From Cryptomeria japonica (taxonomy: Eukaryota > Streptophyta > Pinopsida > Cupressales > Cupressaceae), in assembly GCF_030272615.1 (NCBI RefSeq), contig NC_081412.1, positions 543,320,335-543,384,334 of the forward strand: DNA of 64,000 bases. Reading direction: 5' to 3'. Within the stretch, counting starts at the first letter, position 1. Each line of letters starts with the position of its first letter. The position numbers were made by a program, and so were the translations under genes. A model generated the notes under the pieces. It was not told where the DNA came from. It saw only the letters and a list, made by a program, of their open reading frames with translations, and did no database searches. Of the stretch, positions 34,831 to 47,041 are shown in pieces.

Positions 34831-35880
34831 TCCTGGTAGCCAGAAAGTGATTATGTTATCCCACCACCTAAGAAGAAAAATAAGCGGAGTTGTATCCCTA
34901 CTGATATCTGTCTAGAGCAGGGGGAAAGCACCTAAAATATCCATTCTACTCCTTTGGGCCCTAATAAATAGACTGGTGATGTTTAAGAAGAAGGGAAGAC
35001 GGTGAGGGAAGGTGATACTCTACCTCCCAATGATAAAGCTACTGTTGTTGATGTGGAGACCCTAGATAATAGTGTTGTCTTTCTGGAGTTCAACAAAGAC
35101 AACAACAATTCTCCTATCACCATGCTGCATATCGTGAAAAGTGGGATGATGGAGTTTTACAAGATTATTTAATGGTTCTATTTGAAGATGGATATTTTGA
35201 AGAACAAGCAGGCAGAATCTTCTAGGAAAGTGGATACTTTAGAAGCTGTTGGGATAGGTAATCTCACCACCCTGCCTAACTACCTAAATGATTTGACAAA
35301 AGCCATTAATGATGTAGAGGCTATCACTAGTGAATATGGAACTCAATTTAAGGATGTGGAGGCTACATTCAATGAATTGGAGAATAGGGTTCTTAGTCAT
35401 GAGAATACTCAAAGAAAATTGGAGAACAGAGCCAAAAAATTCTGAGAGCCTCTACCGATAGCTTTAGTGTGATGATTAGAAAACTAGAACAGATCCACGA
35501 GGATAAGAACACAATATGTATTACTAAGGATAAGGTTCCGACCCTTTAGGGGGGGCTACTGATCATGGTAAAATAACCCAGGAAAGCACGAGGAAGATGG
35601 CTCAACAAGCCAAGGAGCTGGAGGATCTGAAGAGTGACGTTTCCTTAATGGTTCAACTGGAGCAAGAAGTTGTGGAGCTTATCAAAAAATTTCTTAGGTC
35701 TATTGTTTGAGGTTGTCCCTTACCTTTCAGTGTTTTTTTGCTAGCTTTTTGTCTTTGCAAGCTATCTCTTTTTTGTGTTTTTGTCTATCTAGCTAGACTT
35801 TAAATGTTTATCTATTTTATAACTTTTTGTAAAGGGTTTCGAGGCCCCTTCAAAACTTGCTTTTCATTTAATCAAAAACA
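34830..35880 (+). mobile_element. 5'-truncated LINE 3' end carrying the extra third ORF (copy C)
   Basis: In one frame it reads ESDYVIPPPKKKNKRS, an acidic linker, DKATVVDVETLDNSVVFLEF and a long coiled coil (35,182-35,445: LEAVGIGNLTTLPNYL, TFNELENRVLSHENTQRKLE). It then frameshifts into a second helix (KELEDLKSDVSLMVQLEQE) ending near 35,709. A ~170-bp T-rich 3' region ends ttcatttaatcaaaaa. The order acidic/basic linker, coiled coil, T-rich tail ending in ATCAAAAA matches the 3' ends of the LINE copies at 53.5 and 37.8 kb. It has several stops. The 5' limit is uncertain. Confidence 0.5.
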
Positions 35881-35987
35881 TAGCCTAGTAACCGGGACCC
35901 ATCTTGCATTGCTTATTTGCATTATAGACTTAATTGTATTCCCCTAAGTTGCACTTAAAGCAGGGTATCGTTGTAATTAATTATTCA

Positions 35988-36446
35988 TGTTGGATATAAT
36001 TATACTTCACATAAGTTTACCTAGGTACATGCACCACATTGTAGTATGCATATGAGACACCTATGGAGATGTGCATACGTTGGGAGTGTGTATGTAGGAG
36101 AAATTCCACCTTTTTGTGGTGTGACTTGTTGTTACTTTATCAAATCCACTTATTGTAGAGTGATATTTCCACCTTCGGTGGGTGATCCACCTCATGTGGA
36201 ATATTTTACCATTTATCCTACCTACCCTTGCATCTCATTGAGCCACATGTCATCATTGCGTGCTCTTTTGTCTCTTAGCCTTTCCATTATAAGCAGGCTC
36301 ATCTACATTGTATGTAACTTTTTGATGATCCAGTTGATCAGTATTTTTATCTTGACCAGAATACAATTTATTCTTATCAATATTCTTGTCTCTCTCTTGT
36401 GCTATTCAGTGTGCTCTTGATCTTGGCTATTTTCAACAAATTTTCA
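35988..36446 (+). mobile_element. LTR of the family split at 19.74/32.86 kb
   Basis: TGTTGGATATAATTATACTT ... CAACAAATTTTCA, 459 bp. The flanking 5-mers (attca / tagtt) do not match and no primer site follows, so it is an LTR copy without a clear duplication. It serves as the empty-site reference for the 12.65-kb transposon. Confidence 0.75.
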
Positions 36447-37795
36447 TAGTTGCCAAGCCTCTTTTGATATCAATTTGTTGACATCTTATAAAATCTTAAC
36501 TTTCAATCATGTATTGACATCTTTTGTTTATGCTTTGTTAAATTACAACTATTTGTTAATGTTCTACATATCCCCCAAATGATATATAAAAAGGATACAA
36601 TAATCTTATTTAAAGTATAATGTGTAATCTTTTTTTATTATAAATAATTTAAATATTTTCTTTTGAAATGAATAGAAGGGATAAAATCATCTATTTGAGA
36701 TTATTCATAATAATCTAATAGGACAATAGAAAATATCCTCTTAAGTTCTTAGTATAAACACAATGTAGTTCTTGAGTAGTTACATGAAAAAAACATATAT
36801 TCATCTTATCTATGAATGTTCTAAAACGTAGTCCATAGTCATTTATTCTAACCCACTACTTAAAATGAATCAAATAAGTTGTTAATTATTTCCTATTAAA
36901 CTATAAAGCACAATCTTCCTCTCTTATGATAAATAATTGTATTCTTGAAAGATGATTAGAATAGATAAGGTCATCTATACACATAGTTAGAATGTCATTT
37001 AATTTTAATCTCTTCCTCTAATGATGTAGAAATTGACAAGTAATGAATTTATCTACTTCTAGAACTTATAATTTGTTAATTGTTATCTTTTAATGATAAT
37101 TGGTTAGAGTGATTCCTTTTCCTTTCAAAATCTTGTATTTATGCACTTATTCATATATTGGTTTTTATTTTATTTTTTTATGTTGTTAGTAAACCTAAAC
37201 AAGAGGAGAAACTTAGAAAAAAAGTGTCTCTAGCTCGTTCTTATGGATAATGTCGCCATGATCGAGTCACTACATCTCACGCCTAATAAAGATACAACAA
37301 TGATCTTTGTGGTATCGACCTTACAAATCATAGGGGATAATCTAATAAGATAAATTCTAAATGAACCTACATCCACCAGAGAAACAGTAGAAAAAGCCCA
37401 CTAGGGTTTGGATGTATGTGATTTCTTTTCTATTTCATTTTTTTTTTCAATTTGAATGTTGTGGTTCTCTAATTTGAGACATGGGTTATAGGTGAGGTGA
37501 TATTAGGAATAGGACCTAGATTGAATTAGGTAAACAAGAAAGGGGCCAACATGGACCCTTTTTCTTGACGAGCTTCCCAATGTGGGTAGCAATCATAGAG
37601 AAAATGTCTGGATAATTACCCTAGAAAGGGTTGTATACCCACTAAACAATTTATATCAATCCTAGTTTAGAAACCAGAACTGCATAGGCCTTGATCTTGT
37701 TTGGAAGAAATGTATGTAGGAAGTATAGGGATAGAGTTAGTCCCTAGTATGCAAGCAATCGAGGATGGCGATTTAGGAAGGTTAATCATTAATGA
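36447..37795. other. AT-rich stretch, no supported gene
   Basis: No domain, repeat boundary or splice-consistent reading frame could be supported here. Confidence 0.5.
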
Positions 37796-37805
37796 TTAAT
37801 AATTC
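37796..37805. repeat. LINE target-site duplication, left copy
   Basis: TTAATAATTC, identical to 47,032-47,041. The LINE 3' end (minus strand), with an A-rich run, abuts this copy. Confidence 0.7.
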
Positions 37806-38199
37806 AAGACAATTGTTTTTTATTATATAAGCAGAAAGATGACCCTGAACCAAGAACAACAAAGAGTTACAAAGTTAAATCTTCAGGGAAAGAACAGCCT
37901 CTCGAAGGCCAAACAAAAAATAGTGTCCACTCTTCAAAAATAATCAAAAACTTTTATCATTTTGTAGCTATTTTTGGACATCCTAACTAACTTTCAGCTT
38001 CTATACTTATCATCCCATTTAAAAACATCATTAGTAATCCTACTACTTAAAGTCTTACTAAAAACACCAGCAACAAGGATATTGCTAAGATTTTTATCAG
38101 TCTTATAATAGTAAGAGTTAACATTAAAAGGTATGCAGACCCATCATAAAATCCTTAAAATGATCATTAATAAAAAAGAACAAAAAAATGAGAACCAGA

Positions 38200-40170
38200 G
38201 AGAAGCTAATCTTTGTTGAGTAGGTTCCAGCGATGTTGGAGTCTCCCAAGATTGCATTCCCAAGTGTCCATCTTCTCCTCATTGTCATCCACAATGTGCT
38301 CCATCTAGTCCTTCTTCTTCATCTTCTTCTTGTTTGTTCTAGTTCTCCCCTAACCAGAAATTGTGCCCAGCACAATACTCTTCATAACCCCATCCATAGT
38401 GCAACATAGGGAGCTTAAAGCATTAGACAGGTTTTGAATCTTCAAATTCTATTCCTTGTTCTTTGTCTCAAGGGTAGAAACTCTATTCTTCAGCTCCTGT
38501 AAATGCTCTTCCTTATTCTTGTTGTCATCTGTCTTAGCACAGGAATCTTAGGAACAGGGGACCATCTCCTCATCACTCAAAAAATTAGGGACTTTAGCAT
38601 TGTGTTTCAAAGTATTCGAGTCCCCCTTAGTCTCACTGATCTAATCCCCATATTCGTCTTCTTCCATTTCATCTTTGTAATTCTCTTCAGGGTCATACTC
38701 CTTCTGGAAATCCTTATCCTTAGTATTGTCAACAGAGTTATTCTTCTCCTCCAGATCATAAATTTCCTCTAGACTATTAACATTGGCCTGGTTGTTAGCT
38801 TTTTTAATTTCCTCTTTTATTTCCTCAGCCTAGAGCCTAGACGACCTCCTTTCCCCAACAACAAACTTTAAATGGGGAATTATTAGGGGTTTCTATCTTT
38901 GTCTTATCGGGGTTCACATTTAGTAGGGAAAGTTAAATGGACTCTATCCAAGATAAAAAGGGTATGTTTTCCTCTATTCTCAGCCAAGGATGTGGAGCTA
39001 AGTGAACACTAAGACATAGTTAGCTAGCACAATCTTGGATGACTTACCATGATTTTTCTAAGAGTTTTCCTCATTTCCAAGAATAGGTGACAAACTATTG
39101 AGGCTATGGGAGTGGTCCACAACAAACTTGTAAAGCAGATAGATAAGGCCCTGGTGTAACAAGGGGTTGGCACCATTTTGAAAGCAGGACTCTAAGGAGG
39201 AGAACATAAAGAAAGGCAAATTGATTTTATCCCCATGCCTAATATGATTAAGAATAGGAAAATGATAACCATGCATAGTAGTATATCTTCCTTCAAGCAT
39301 AAAATATTTCATAACATAATAGCTAACAATAGGGAATGGTTTAGGAAAAGCCAAGTGACCATACCTATTTTGAATTGCCTCTAATTTCTCCCTTTTCCTG
39401 AATAATTTTTTCATAAACCCATTGTAGTCTCCACTGTTGCATCTTTCCACCCATTCACCATCATTCGGCAAACCACTGACCTCCCCAATGTAATCCAGCG
39501 TAATAGTGAAGGAAATCCTCCTAATAGTCAGAACACCATTCTGCCAAGAGTTGCAGAATCTTGTCGTTAGAGCTTTATTGTAACCTTTCATCGCCAGAAA
39601 GAATGGGGTAAAACCAACATTCTAAAATAGCTCCCAAATCTCCTCATTATCACGAAGCCCATCATAATTTTTAGGATCAGTTCTCTTAAGAGGGCCCCCA
39701 ATGTCGGAAGAAGGACAAACAAAGTGCAAATTATCTCTATGAAAGTGACCCAAGAAACAACTCAGGTTCTTCACAATTGCAGGAAAACATAAAGAAATAT
39801 TTCTAGAAAGGTCATTTTTTAACTCTTTCATACCATTGTCATCACATGTGTGATTGCCTTTCACATCATTAAACTTTAAGTCTCCACAAAAATAAAAAAC
39901 GTCGCCTTTACTTCTAATAAAAAATGGATCTAAAAAGATACATTCGGAATCATGATCCTTAATTCCTGTACCTTCCTCTAGACTCTTTGGGTCCATGTCA
40001 TCACCATAATACATAGTCCAGCTGGATAACATGTAAACATAAAGCTCTAGATCACCCAAAACCTACCCATCATACTGTAGGGGCCCACATAATTTTTTAA
40101 ATTTTGAAAAAAGGCGATCATGTAGACAGAAACTCAAAACCTGATCGTTAAAATCCTTATTGATATCCAT
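38200..40170 (-). pseudogene. LINE ORF3: mobile-domain-like region plus coiled coil, downstream of RNase H
   Basis: It opens at ATG 40,168-40,170 (MDINKDFNDQVLSF), 0.15 kb after the RNase H stop. About 145 residues follow (39,622-40,059), then after one stop a conserved block (39,058-39,591): FCNSWQNGVLTIRR, FTITLDYIGEVSGLPNDG, HFPILNHIRHGDKI and NPLLHQGLIYLL. The F..W ... iT...I..v.GLP signature recalls plant mobile-domain / plant transposon proteins. Then come an acidic linker (EEKNNSVDNTKDKD), a coiled coil (LKNRVSTLETKNKE) and a basic end (KKKMKKKD). The copy at 53.6-55.4 kb has the same blocks in the same order after its own RNase H. A function in chromatin targeting or RNP assembly is speculation. 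Confidence 0.6.
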
Positions 40171-40315
40171 CCTTGTCCCCTTGTTTTCTCATAATTCTTT
40201 CATGAGAAAGAATCTCTTTGAACTCCTTAGAGCTTTTACTAAAATTAAAAAATCTCCAATCCACACTACTCAAACCGTGATTGGTAATAAGGTCAGTGGC
40301 CATATTTCCTTCTCT

Positions 40316-40761
40316 TTAGATATGTTGAACAATAATGTTCTCAAAAAGATTAAGGAGACATTTACACTTGTTTATAATCCTTCTGATCTCCCAAGGGGGA
40401 GAAACAAAGATATTAAGAGAGTCAATAATAAACCTTGAATCTCCTTCCAGGATTACTTTCTTCATCGAATTATGTTGAAGCCTAGAAAGGCCCATCCAAG
40501 CCACCATAGCTTTAGCTCTATTATTCGTGTCAATCCCCAAATTGGTGACACAACCTTAAAACAACCTTCCCCCAAATCTTTGATTAAGCCACCTACCCCA
40601 GACAAACTAGGTTTACCTTTAGAACAACCATCAAAATTACACTTGAACCAACCCGAATCCGAAGGGATCCAAGTGTAGCATTTTCTTAGTAACAAGTTAT
40701 TCCAATTGAGTTTCAAGAAGTTATGTTGAATGCCCCATTTTTGTCTTAAGTTTAGGTCCAA
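40316..40761 (-). pseudogene. LINE ORF2: RNase H domain
   Basis: RNase H would remove the RNA strand after reverse transcription. The minus strand shows FKCNFDGCSKGKPSLSGVGG with the first Asp, a Glu-containing helix (IIELKLWWLGW), then after a frameshift near 40,500 ILEGDSRFIIDSLN with the third Asp. The C-terminal catalytic His/Asp region is short or lost. The domain sits at the C-terminus of ORF2 as in plant L1 elements. Confidence 0.8.
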
Positions 40762-40899
40762 CAGAGTAGGTGAGACCCTAGAGATACCTTAGGAGCCCAC
40801 ATTGACATTCTCTCTCATCTCTTATTTTATGATGTTGACGAGAACATTGTTGTTTCTCCTTTCTTCTCTGAAAGCTCTGTTATTCCATTCCTTCCAGAT

Positions 40900-41620
40900 G
40901 TTCCAAGCTATAATTCAGGTAATTTTAAGCCACAAATTCTTAGCAATAGGGTGAGAGTAGGGTTTCATACTCCATGAAATCATGAAATTTCAAATGGTTT
41001 TGGGATGGATCCAATTAATTTTCAAAGCCTTCAGTATAGCCTCCCAAATTTGTCGAGCATAACTATAATGTAGAAAAATATAGTCTATACTTTCTACGTC
41101 CTTATTAAAAAGCTCACATTTGCTGGTGAAGGAGAATCCCCTCTTGTTAATATTATCCATAGTCAGAATCCTCCCATGAGTCATAGCCCACAAAAAATAG
41201 TTAATTTTAGGAATTAGGCTTTTGATCTAGATTTCTTTCCAGTTGAAATTCTCTGCAATATCTTCCTCCATGTCCTGGTAAGACGATTTGATAGTGAAGG
41301 TACCAGTAGAATAGATTTTTCATATCCATTAGTCCTCCATATGAGAGGAAAAATGGAAACAGCTGGGTAGAAGATCTAAGAGCTCCTTAGCCTCCATCAC
41401 AAGTTGGTCTTTAACCTTCACTAGAATCTCAGAACAGTTAGTGATAGTCTTTGTCATATTTTTCCAGGCCTCTCTCTCTCCTTGCCACACAATGTAGTCA
41501 TGAAATTTCAGCCTATAGCATCTACTTAGAAAGGCATAAATGTGTCTACAATGTGGGAGATCAGCAAGAGCCTGGCGGTGCACCCGAACATCTTACTAGA
41601 AGTATGTACTTTTATCGTTA
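40900..41620 (-). pseudogene. LINE ORF2: zf-RVT / linker region
   Basis: This carries the usual sequence between RT and RNase H in plant LINEs: MWAMTHGRILTMDNINKRGF, CELFNKDVESIDYIFLHYSY, and an upstream helical stretch (DQLVMEAKELLDLLPS). The Cys/His pattern (C..C ... H..C) is partly decayed to Y. Several frames are used, so it is frameshifted. Confidence 0.7.
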
Positions 41621-41799
41621 CCTATAATCATTTTGCCATTCTTTTTTATGACCTTTCTAGTGTTAGCAACATTGTTCCAAATGGAGGAACTAGAAGGTAG
41701 CTCCATTAAGTTTATAAACTTATTAGAAATTTTAAGTATGAAGCTACTTAGCATGTAGAATGCTGGTCCAATCTTTCACCTTTTCAAATAATTGCCATC

Positions 41800-44000
41800 A
41801 AATTTTAGTTAACAGGGCTCTATTGAAGGTTTTGATTTTTTTTATACCAAGTCCCCCCTCCCTCATAGGTCTGCACACTTTCTCCCAAGAAACTAGGGAG
41901 ATTTTATTTCTTTCTTCAGTGCTCGGCTAGAGGAACCTCTTTGGATTATTTCAATCTTTTCAGCCACAACCCTAGGCACTTTAAAAAGGGAAAGGTAATA
42001 GATACGTAAATTTTGTAGATGTGTTTTAACCAATTATAATTTGCCTGCCATAGTCAAGAGATTTCCTTTCCAACCAACCAACTTCTTGTGGAATCTTTCA
42101 AGATTACCATTCCAAAAGATGAAGGAAGGGGCTTTAGAGATGAGAGGAAGCCCAAGATAAGAGTCAAGGAGGGTAGCAATTTGGCAAGCTAAGATGGTGG
42201 AAATTTTTATCTTGAAGAGTGGGGTTAACATTCATGAGGAATAACTTGCTTTTTTCATAGTTAATATGTTAGGATTCCCAAAGACATTGAGAGGGGGGGT
42301 GAATCAATATCTGACCGGTAATTTAATTTTCTTATCTTATAATATGAAAAGCATATTAAAACTATGTACTAGTAAAGAAGAAATAATGCAGCAAATAAGA
42401 GCAACAACCACAACATGAACAACACACCATAACACAGTATTTTTAACAAGGAAACCCGGTGTAGGAAAAACATTGGTGGGATTTGTGACCCATAATATTC
42501 GCTTACTAGCCAATAAGGGAATATTACTGCTACAATAGGGGCCTACACATGCAGGAAGGCCAAGTGCCTAGAGTTCACTGCTCAATTACAAAGGAAGTCA
42601 CACTGACTTACAAAAATGAATTATACTAATCCAATGTCTTGTACTGCTTTAGATTAGCATCTACTATGCCAGATTCAGTACCAGTTTAAGCTCTGCTACA
42701 TATATAAACCCTTATCCAACAATTTGCATATTAGGTCTGCTACCTTCTGTTCATATTTCACATCATACCTCTGCTTACAACATTTAATAATCTACAATGA
42801 TCTCATAGATATATGAGTCATATTAGAATCCACCATGTCAGCGTACAAAATATTTTATAATTAATTACAAAATACATTAATAAAATTGTTGTCGGCTAGG
42901 GTGTCGGTATTCTTCTTTTTCGGTGCCGGTGTTCTATATGTCGGTATAGAGTCTGCCGGTGTTGGTGCCTGTGTCTGCCTGCCGGTATCACATGATTGCA
43001 AGGTTTCCATCAATGACAATACCTTCAATCACCTACAATTTCTCATTGGAGTGTGCATTTGCTAACATAATATACTAGCCGGAGACTTGAGAATAATTTT
43101 CAAGGATTCTTTTCCAATGCTTAGCCTCAAAGACATAATATTCTCAAAATATTATAGTATCTTCCACAAAATGCTAGTGGGTAATAGGAACGAGAGTGGA
43201 AGCAACCCTAACCCCTTTGAGAGTTCTAATTCTTCACAGTTTTTTAATATTTCTACCCAAGGCTTCAACAACAATGATGAAAGGGTAGTGGGATAGGGGA
43301 TCTCCCTATCGAAGCCCTTTCTCACTAGAGAACTATCCCTTGGGGCTCCCATTAAGAAGGACAGAAAATTTCAGAGTATAAATTCAATCAATTTTAAGAA
43401 TCTTCCTTTGAATCCAAATCTCCTAAGGAATTCAAAGAGAATATCCCAAGAAACCGTATTGTACGCCTTAGAGATATCAAGTTTAAAAGCCATGGCGGGT
43501 TTTTTGCTATTCTCCATGGAGTGGACAAGTTCATGCACCACATTCACAACATCAAGAATGTGTCTTCCTCTTACAAACCCTTTTTGATTACCTAAGATTA
43601 GCTTATCAGGCGGGGGTTTTATTCTATTGACAATCACTTCAGAGAAGATCTTGTAGACTGTGTTACAAATACTAATAGGTCTAAAGTCTTTGGTGGAAAC
43701 ATTATTATCATGTTTAGGGATTAAAGCAATAAAAGTTGCATTGAGTTGTTTAAGGAGTTTACCAAATCTGAAGAAGTCCTTAACAATATTGAAGACATCA
43801 ACTCCAACAACATCCTAGTGGTCTTGGAAGAAGGCAAGGGGAAACCCATCCGACCCTAGGGCCTTGCAAGGGGAAAAGGAGAACAAAGAAGTCTACACCT
43901 CCTGCATAGTAACCTTTTCAGTCAACATAGATAAGTCCTTAGCCCTAATAACTTAAGGAATAATATCCAAGAGATTGTGAGGGTCTTGGAAACCACTCTG
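41800..44000 (-). pseudogene. LINE ORF2: reverse transcriptase, split by a solo LTR
   Basis: Motifs on the minus strand in order are FIALIPK near 43.7 kb, GFVRGRHILDVVNVVHEL, the RT A-motif FKLDISKAYNTVSWD (43.5 kb), a damaged QGDPLSP region near 43.3 kb, and FVEDTIIF in place of the FADD box (43.14 kb). VSG then meets the LTR, and YINYEKSKLF resumes on the other side at about 42,255. Loss of the second DD residue and the frameshifts make it inactive. Confidence 0.85.
42267..43067 (-). mobile_element. Solo LTR, 801 bp, perfect TAATA duplication, inside the LINE RT
   Basis: The ends are TGTTAG ... CTAACA, a perfect 6-bp inverted terminus. TAATA occurs directly on both sides (42,262-42,266; 43,068-43,072). 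The gagaggggggg tract near the plus-strand left end places the LTR 3' end there, so the LTR is minus-oriented and related to the copia-type LTRs at 21.4 and 55.8 kb. Removing it and one TAATA restores the LINE RT motif VSG-x-YINYEKS. Confidence 0.92.
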
Positions 44001-44299
44001 GCTATTAGGAGTGTTCAGGCTAAGGAATTCAATGAAAAGAGAAACCATTTCATCCTCATCCTCCACCATATTACTATCCTCTTTGAAGAGTTTCCCAATT
44101 CTATTTCTACTTCTGTTCTTCATAGTAGATTGGTGGAAAAACTTAGTATTTTTATCACCTTCATTTAGCCACTATATACTTGATTTTTATTTCCAAAACA
44201 CCTCTTCCTTTCTGTTAAGGAGAAGCCATTGATTTATCAATTCCACTTCCTCTTCATACTCTTTATCTAAAGCAATCTTCTCTTCAATCTTAGTTTATA

Positions 44300-45200
44300 T
44301 ATTCCTCGGGTCATAAATAATGGCCTTTCTATTCAAAGATATTTCCAAAGGAGGATCGGTTCTATCCCTTAACCATTTCTTTGAGAAGTTTAAGTTTTTG
44401 AGAAATTTGGTACATAGGAGTGACCAAAATTGGAACATTCCACCACTGATCCACAACCATTCTAAAATCTGGGTGATGAGACCACATCATCTCATGCCTG
44501 AACAAGTAATATTTGCGGTCACATGGTCCATCCATCACCAAGAGGATTGCATTATGATTAGACCCTGATCTAGGAAAGGAGCAAAGGGAAAAGGAATCAA
44601 AGTTCTCCCAATTAGTGGAGACCAACACCATATCCAACCAAACCTGAATCAAATTTTTCCCAAGATGCCAATTAGACCAAGTGAACTTTGAACTACTACG
44701 GTAATGTCTATCAAACTAGAGGAGGAGATACAATCCACAAGGTCACTCATACTCTTCGAATAGTCTTCACAACCACCAACTTTCACAGAATGGTACAAAG
44801 GGGAGCTAAAATCTGTCGCTACCATCCATAGGTCATTCTTCTGATTCCCAATGAGATAACACAAAGAGGACCAAAGACGAGCTCTAGGGGACCTAGCATT
44901 AGGGGCATAAACATTAACAAGGTACCATTGGATTTGGGTTCTAAGATCTTTCATCCTAATAACAAGACAATTGTTTTCTGAATGAATTAGTGAGCCTTCC
45001 AAAAAAGTAGGGTTCCAAAGGGTGGAAATTCGCCCAGAAGCACCAACAAAGTCACAATTTAGGAAGGAGTTAGTAGCCTTTTGAAAATTATCCTTATTAA
45101 TTTTAGTTTTTTGAATCAATAAAATATCCACCTTTTTCTCCATAAGCTTGCATCTTAACATATGTTGTTTTATCGGGCTGTTTAAGCCCCGAACATTCTA
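44300..45200 (-). pseudogene. LINE ORF2: APE-type endonuclease
   Basis: The domain nicks target DNA. MLRCKLMEKKVDILLIQKTK (the ETK catalytic Glu is Lys here: QKTK), WNPTFLEGSLIHS, YLVNVYAPNARSPR, and WMVATDFSSPLYHS (GDFN decayed to TDFS) are visible. At least two catalytic residues are therefore changed. The following frame (44,362-44,652) contains the SDHNAILL-type segment as GSNHNAILLVMDGP. Confidence 0.85.
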
Positions 45201-45362
45201 GGAGAGGACTTTCATAAGGAAACCAAAAATATAAAAGACAACTCTACTCACCTGAATAGAGGCAAACCCAACACAAGGATATTAAGTTTCCTTCTTTTTA
45301 TTCTATGAGAGCCCTTCCAGGGTTGTCTGTTTCCCTACGTCTACCTCTCGTTCTTCATCCTT

Positions 45363-46960
45363 TTATCTAGTGTCTTTCAAAGAAGGTATTTTAGCCTTAC
45401 TGTTGCCTCCCACATCCACTTTTTTCTTCTTTTTATTCTTAGTGTCAACCCGTGTCCACTCTTTATCTTCCTTGTCATCTTCAGCTAACCAAAAATTTGA
45501 CTTAGTTGGCGGAGGGGTGGAAGAGAATCCCAAAATGTGTTGATTTTCCTTAAGGTTACAAAACCCTCCATGGTTTTTATTTTTAGGAGTTAACAACCGA
45601 TTTTCCTAGTTGGCATTCTCTTTTTTTTGGGAGAGGAAGTGATCTCCAACAATTATAACTAATTCTTCTTTAGGTGTAGCATTCACATTCTACTCTCATC
45701 CTTGCTTTTGACTCAAGTCAATAAATAGATCACTATTCTCTAAAGTCTTTATGAGAAAGAGATAATCCTTAGGAGGATTAAAAGGTGATGGATGAACTAC
45801 ACTTGATGCCTCATTCCTAGAGGAGGACGTCACATGGTCATCCATCTGCTTCTTCTTATCCTTAAGTAAGTTATTTTCAATGTCTTGATTGGAGGGATCT
45901 TTCAACTTTGTGGGGGATTGTACTAGATGATTCTTAGCCTTATTTATTTTCTCCTCTTCCAACACTTCCATACTTTTAGGTTTTAGTTGTTTATGGTTAT
46001 CATTTCTTCTATAGGTTGAACTAAGATATACAATATGGCCACAACTTTGGCAGAAGGCTTTGGCATTCTCGTACTCAATGGGTTGAACCCAAGAGCCCAA
46101 CTTAGAGAGGAGGGTAACCTTGGTAGGTAACATTGATTTGATAGCAACATTAACACAGACCTGCACAAATAGTAAATGTGATTTGCATTGTGTTACACTA
46201 TCAATAGAAAGCAACTTCCCGAAGGAGTTCACAATGCCTTTCCGAATATCCAAATTTTAGAAGTCAAGTGGTAACCCAGGGAGACAGATCAACATGGGGA
46301 GCACAACACCAAGATCAGCCCAGGGATCAAGGTTAGGTTTCCCTTTGCACAAGGAGAGAAAGTTGCTATTCCCATAGATCCAAGGCCCATCCATGAGAAT
46401 ACTAGCCAAATTAGATTGATTATTGAAGCTAAAGAGGAAGAGGCCATTAACCATAGCATTGGAGGATACACTTCCTTTCGGATTCCATCTAGTACCAACC
46501 CATTTTTTCACCAAGTCTAGAGAAGGATGGAACACCAGAAACTTCTAAACCAAGGAAAGGCTAAGTTCAACAATAACTAACTTAACTAACACATCAAGTA
46601 CCTCCACCTATTGTGTACTAACCACACAGTTAGCCTAAGGAGAAGGACTGTCAAAAGATTTCCCCATCTTCATAGGGTTTCCACCCTAGAGTTTCTCCAC
46701 ATAAGTTGAAGATTCAAGTTCTGCAAAAAGGTCAAAATGGTACTAAGGAGAAGAAGGGTGACAGGAAGAATCTATCAACAAAGGGTCTTCCAGAAAAGCA
46801 GGGTAATCATGTGGAACAAGGGTATGGGACCTAAACTATTGGGAATTCCGTAACCCCGCCCCCTCCAGCTTCAACCATAGGAAAACTAGAGGGAGACAAG
46901 AAACAAACAAGGAAGATCTAACCTGAAGCGGCTAGCAAAACATTGCCATGAGAGACAGTC
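45363..46960 (-). pseudogene. LINE ORF1: DUF4283 domain and damaged zinc knuckle
   Basis: ORF1 binds LINE RNA. The frame contains WNPKGSVSSNAMVNGLFLF, DGPWIYGNSNFLSL, LPMLICLPGLPLDF, then DIRKGIVNSFGKLLSID. This is the plant DUF4283 layout, about 46.25-46.54 kb. Next come VCVNVAIKS and the knuckle CQSCGHIVYLSSTYRR, where the His and last Cys positions have become Tyr. A Lys/Asp/Ser-rich tail runs to about 45.36 kb. Stops occur at about 46,258 and in the N-terminal part (46.55-46.96 kb), where an ATG near 46,953 could be the original start. Confidence 0.8.
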
Positions 46961-47031
46961 AGAGAGAACTAGCACCAAAAATTGCCAACTCAAAATCCCA
47001 TCAAGACAATTTTTAAGTGAGGGGGGTTGGG

Positions 47032-47041
47032 TTAATAATTC
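47032..47041. repeat. LINE target-site duplication, right copy
   Basis: TTAATAATTC, directly next to the LINE 5' end (minus strand begins CCCAACCCCCCTCACTT). Confidence 0.7.

Larger units (their letters stand above)
37806..47031 (-). mobile_element. Near full-length L1-type LINE with an additional 3' ORF
   Basis: On the minus strand it reads 5' region, ORF1 (DUF4283 domain plus zinc knuckle), ORF2 (APE endonuclease, RT, zf-RVT, RNase H), ORF3 (unknown) and a 3' tail with an A-run (ataataaaaaac). It is bounded by TTAATAATTC on both sides. Without the nested solo LTR and its duplication (806 bp) the LINE is about 8.4 kb, longer than the 6-7 kb usual for plant L1 elements; the excess is ORF3. 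All ORFs contain stops and frameshifts, so it is immobile. Confidence 0.8.

Noticed and set aside
36046-36420. 124-residue plus-strand open frame
   Set aside because: It lies wholly within the LTR at 35,988-36,446 and its equivalent in the split LTR is not open.
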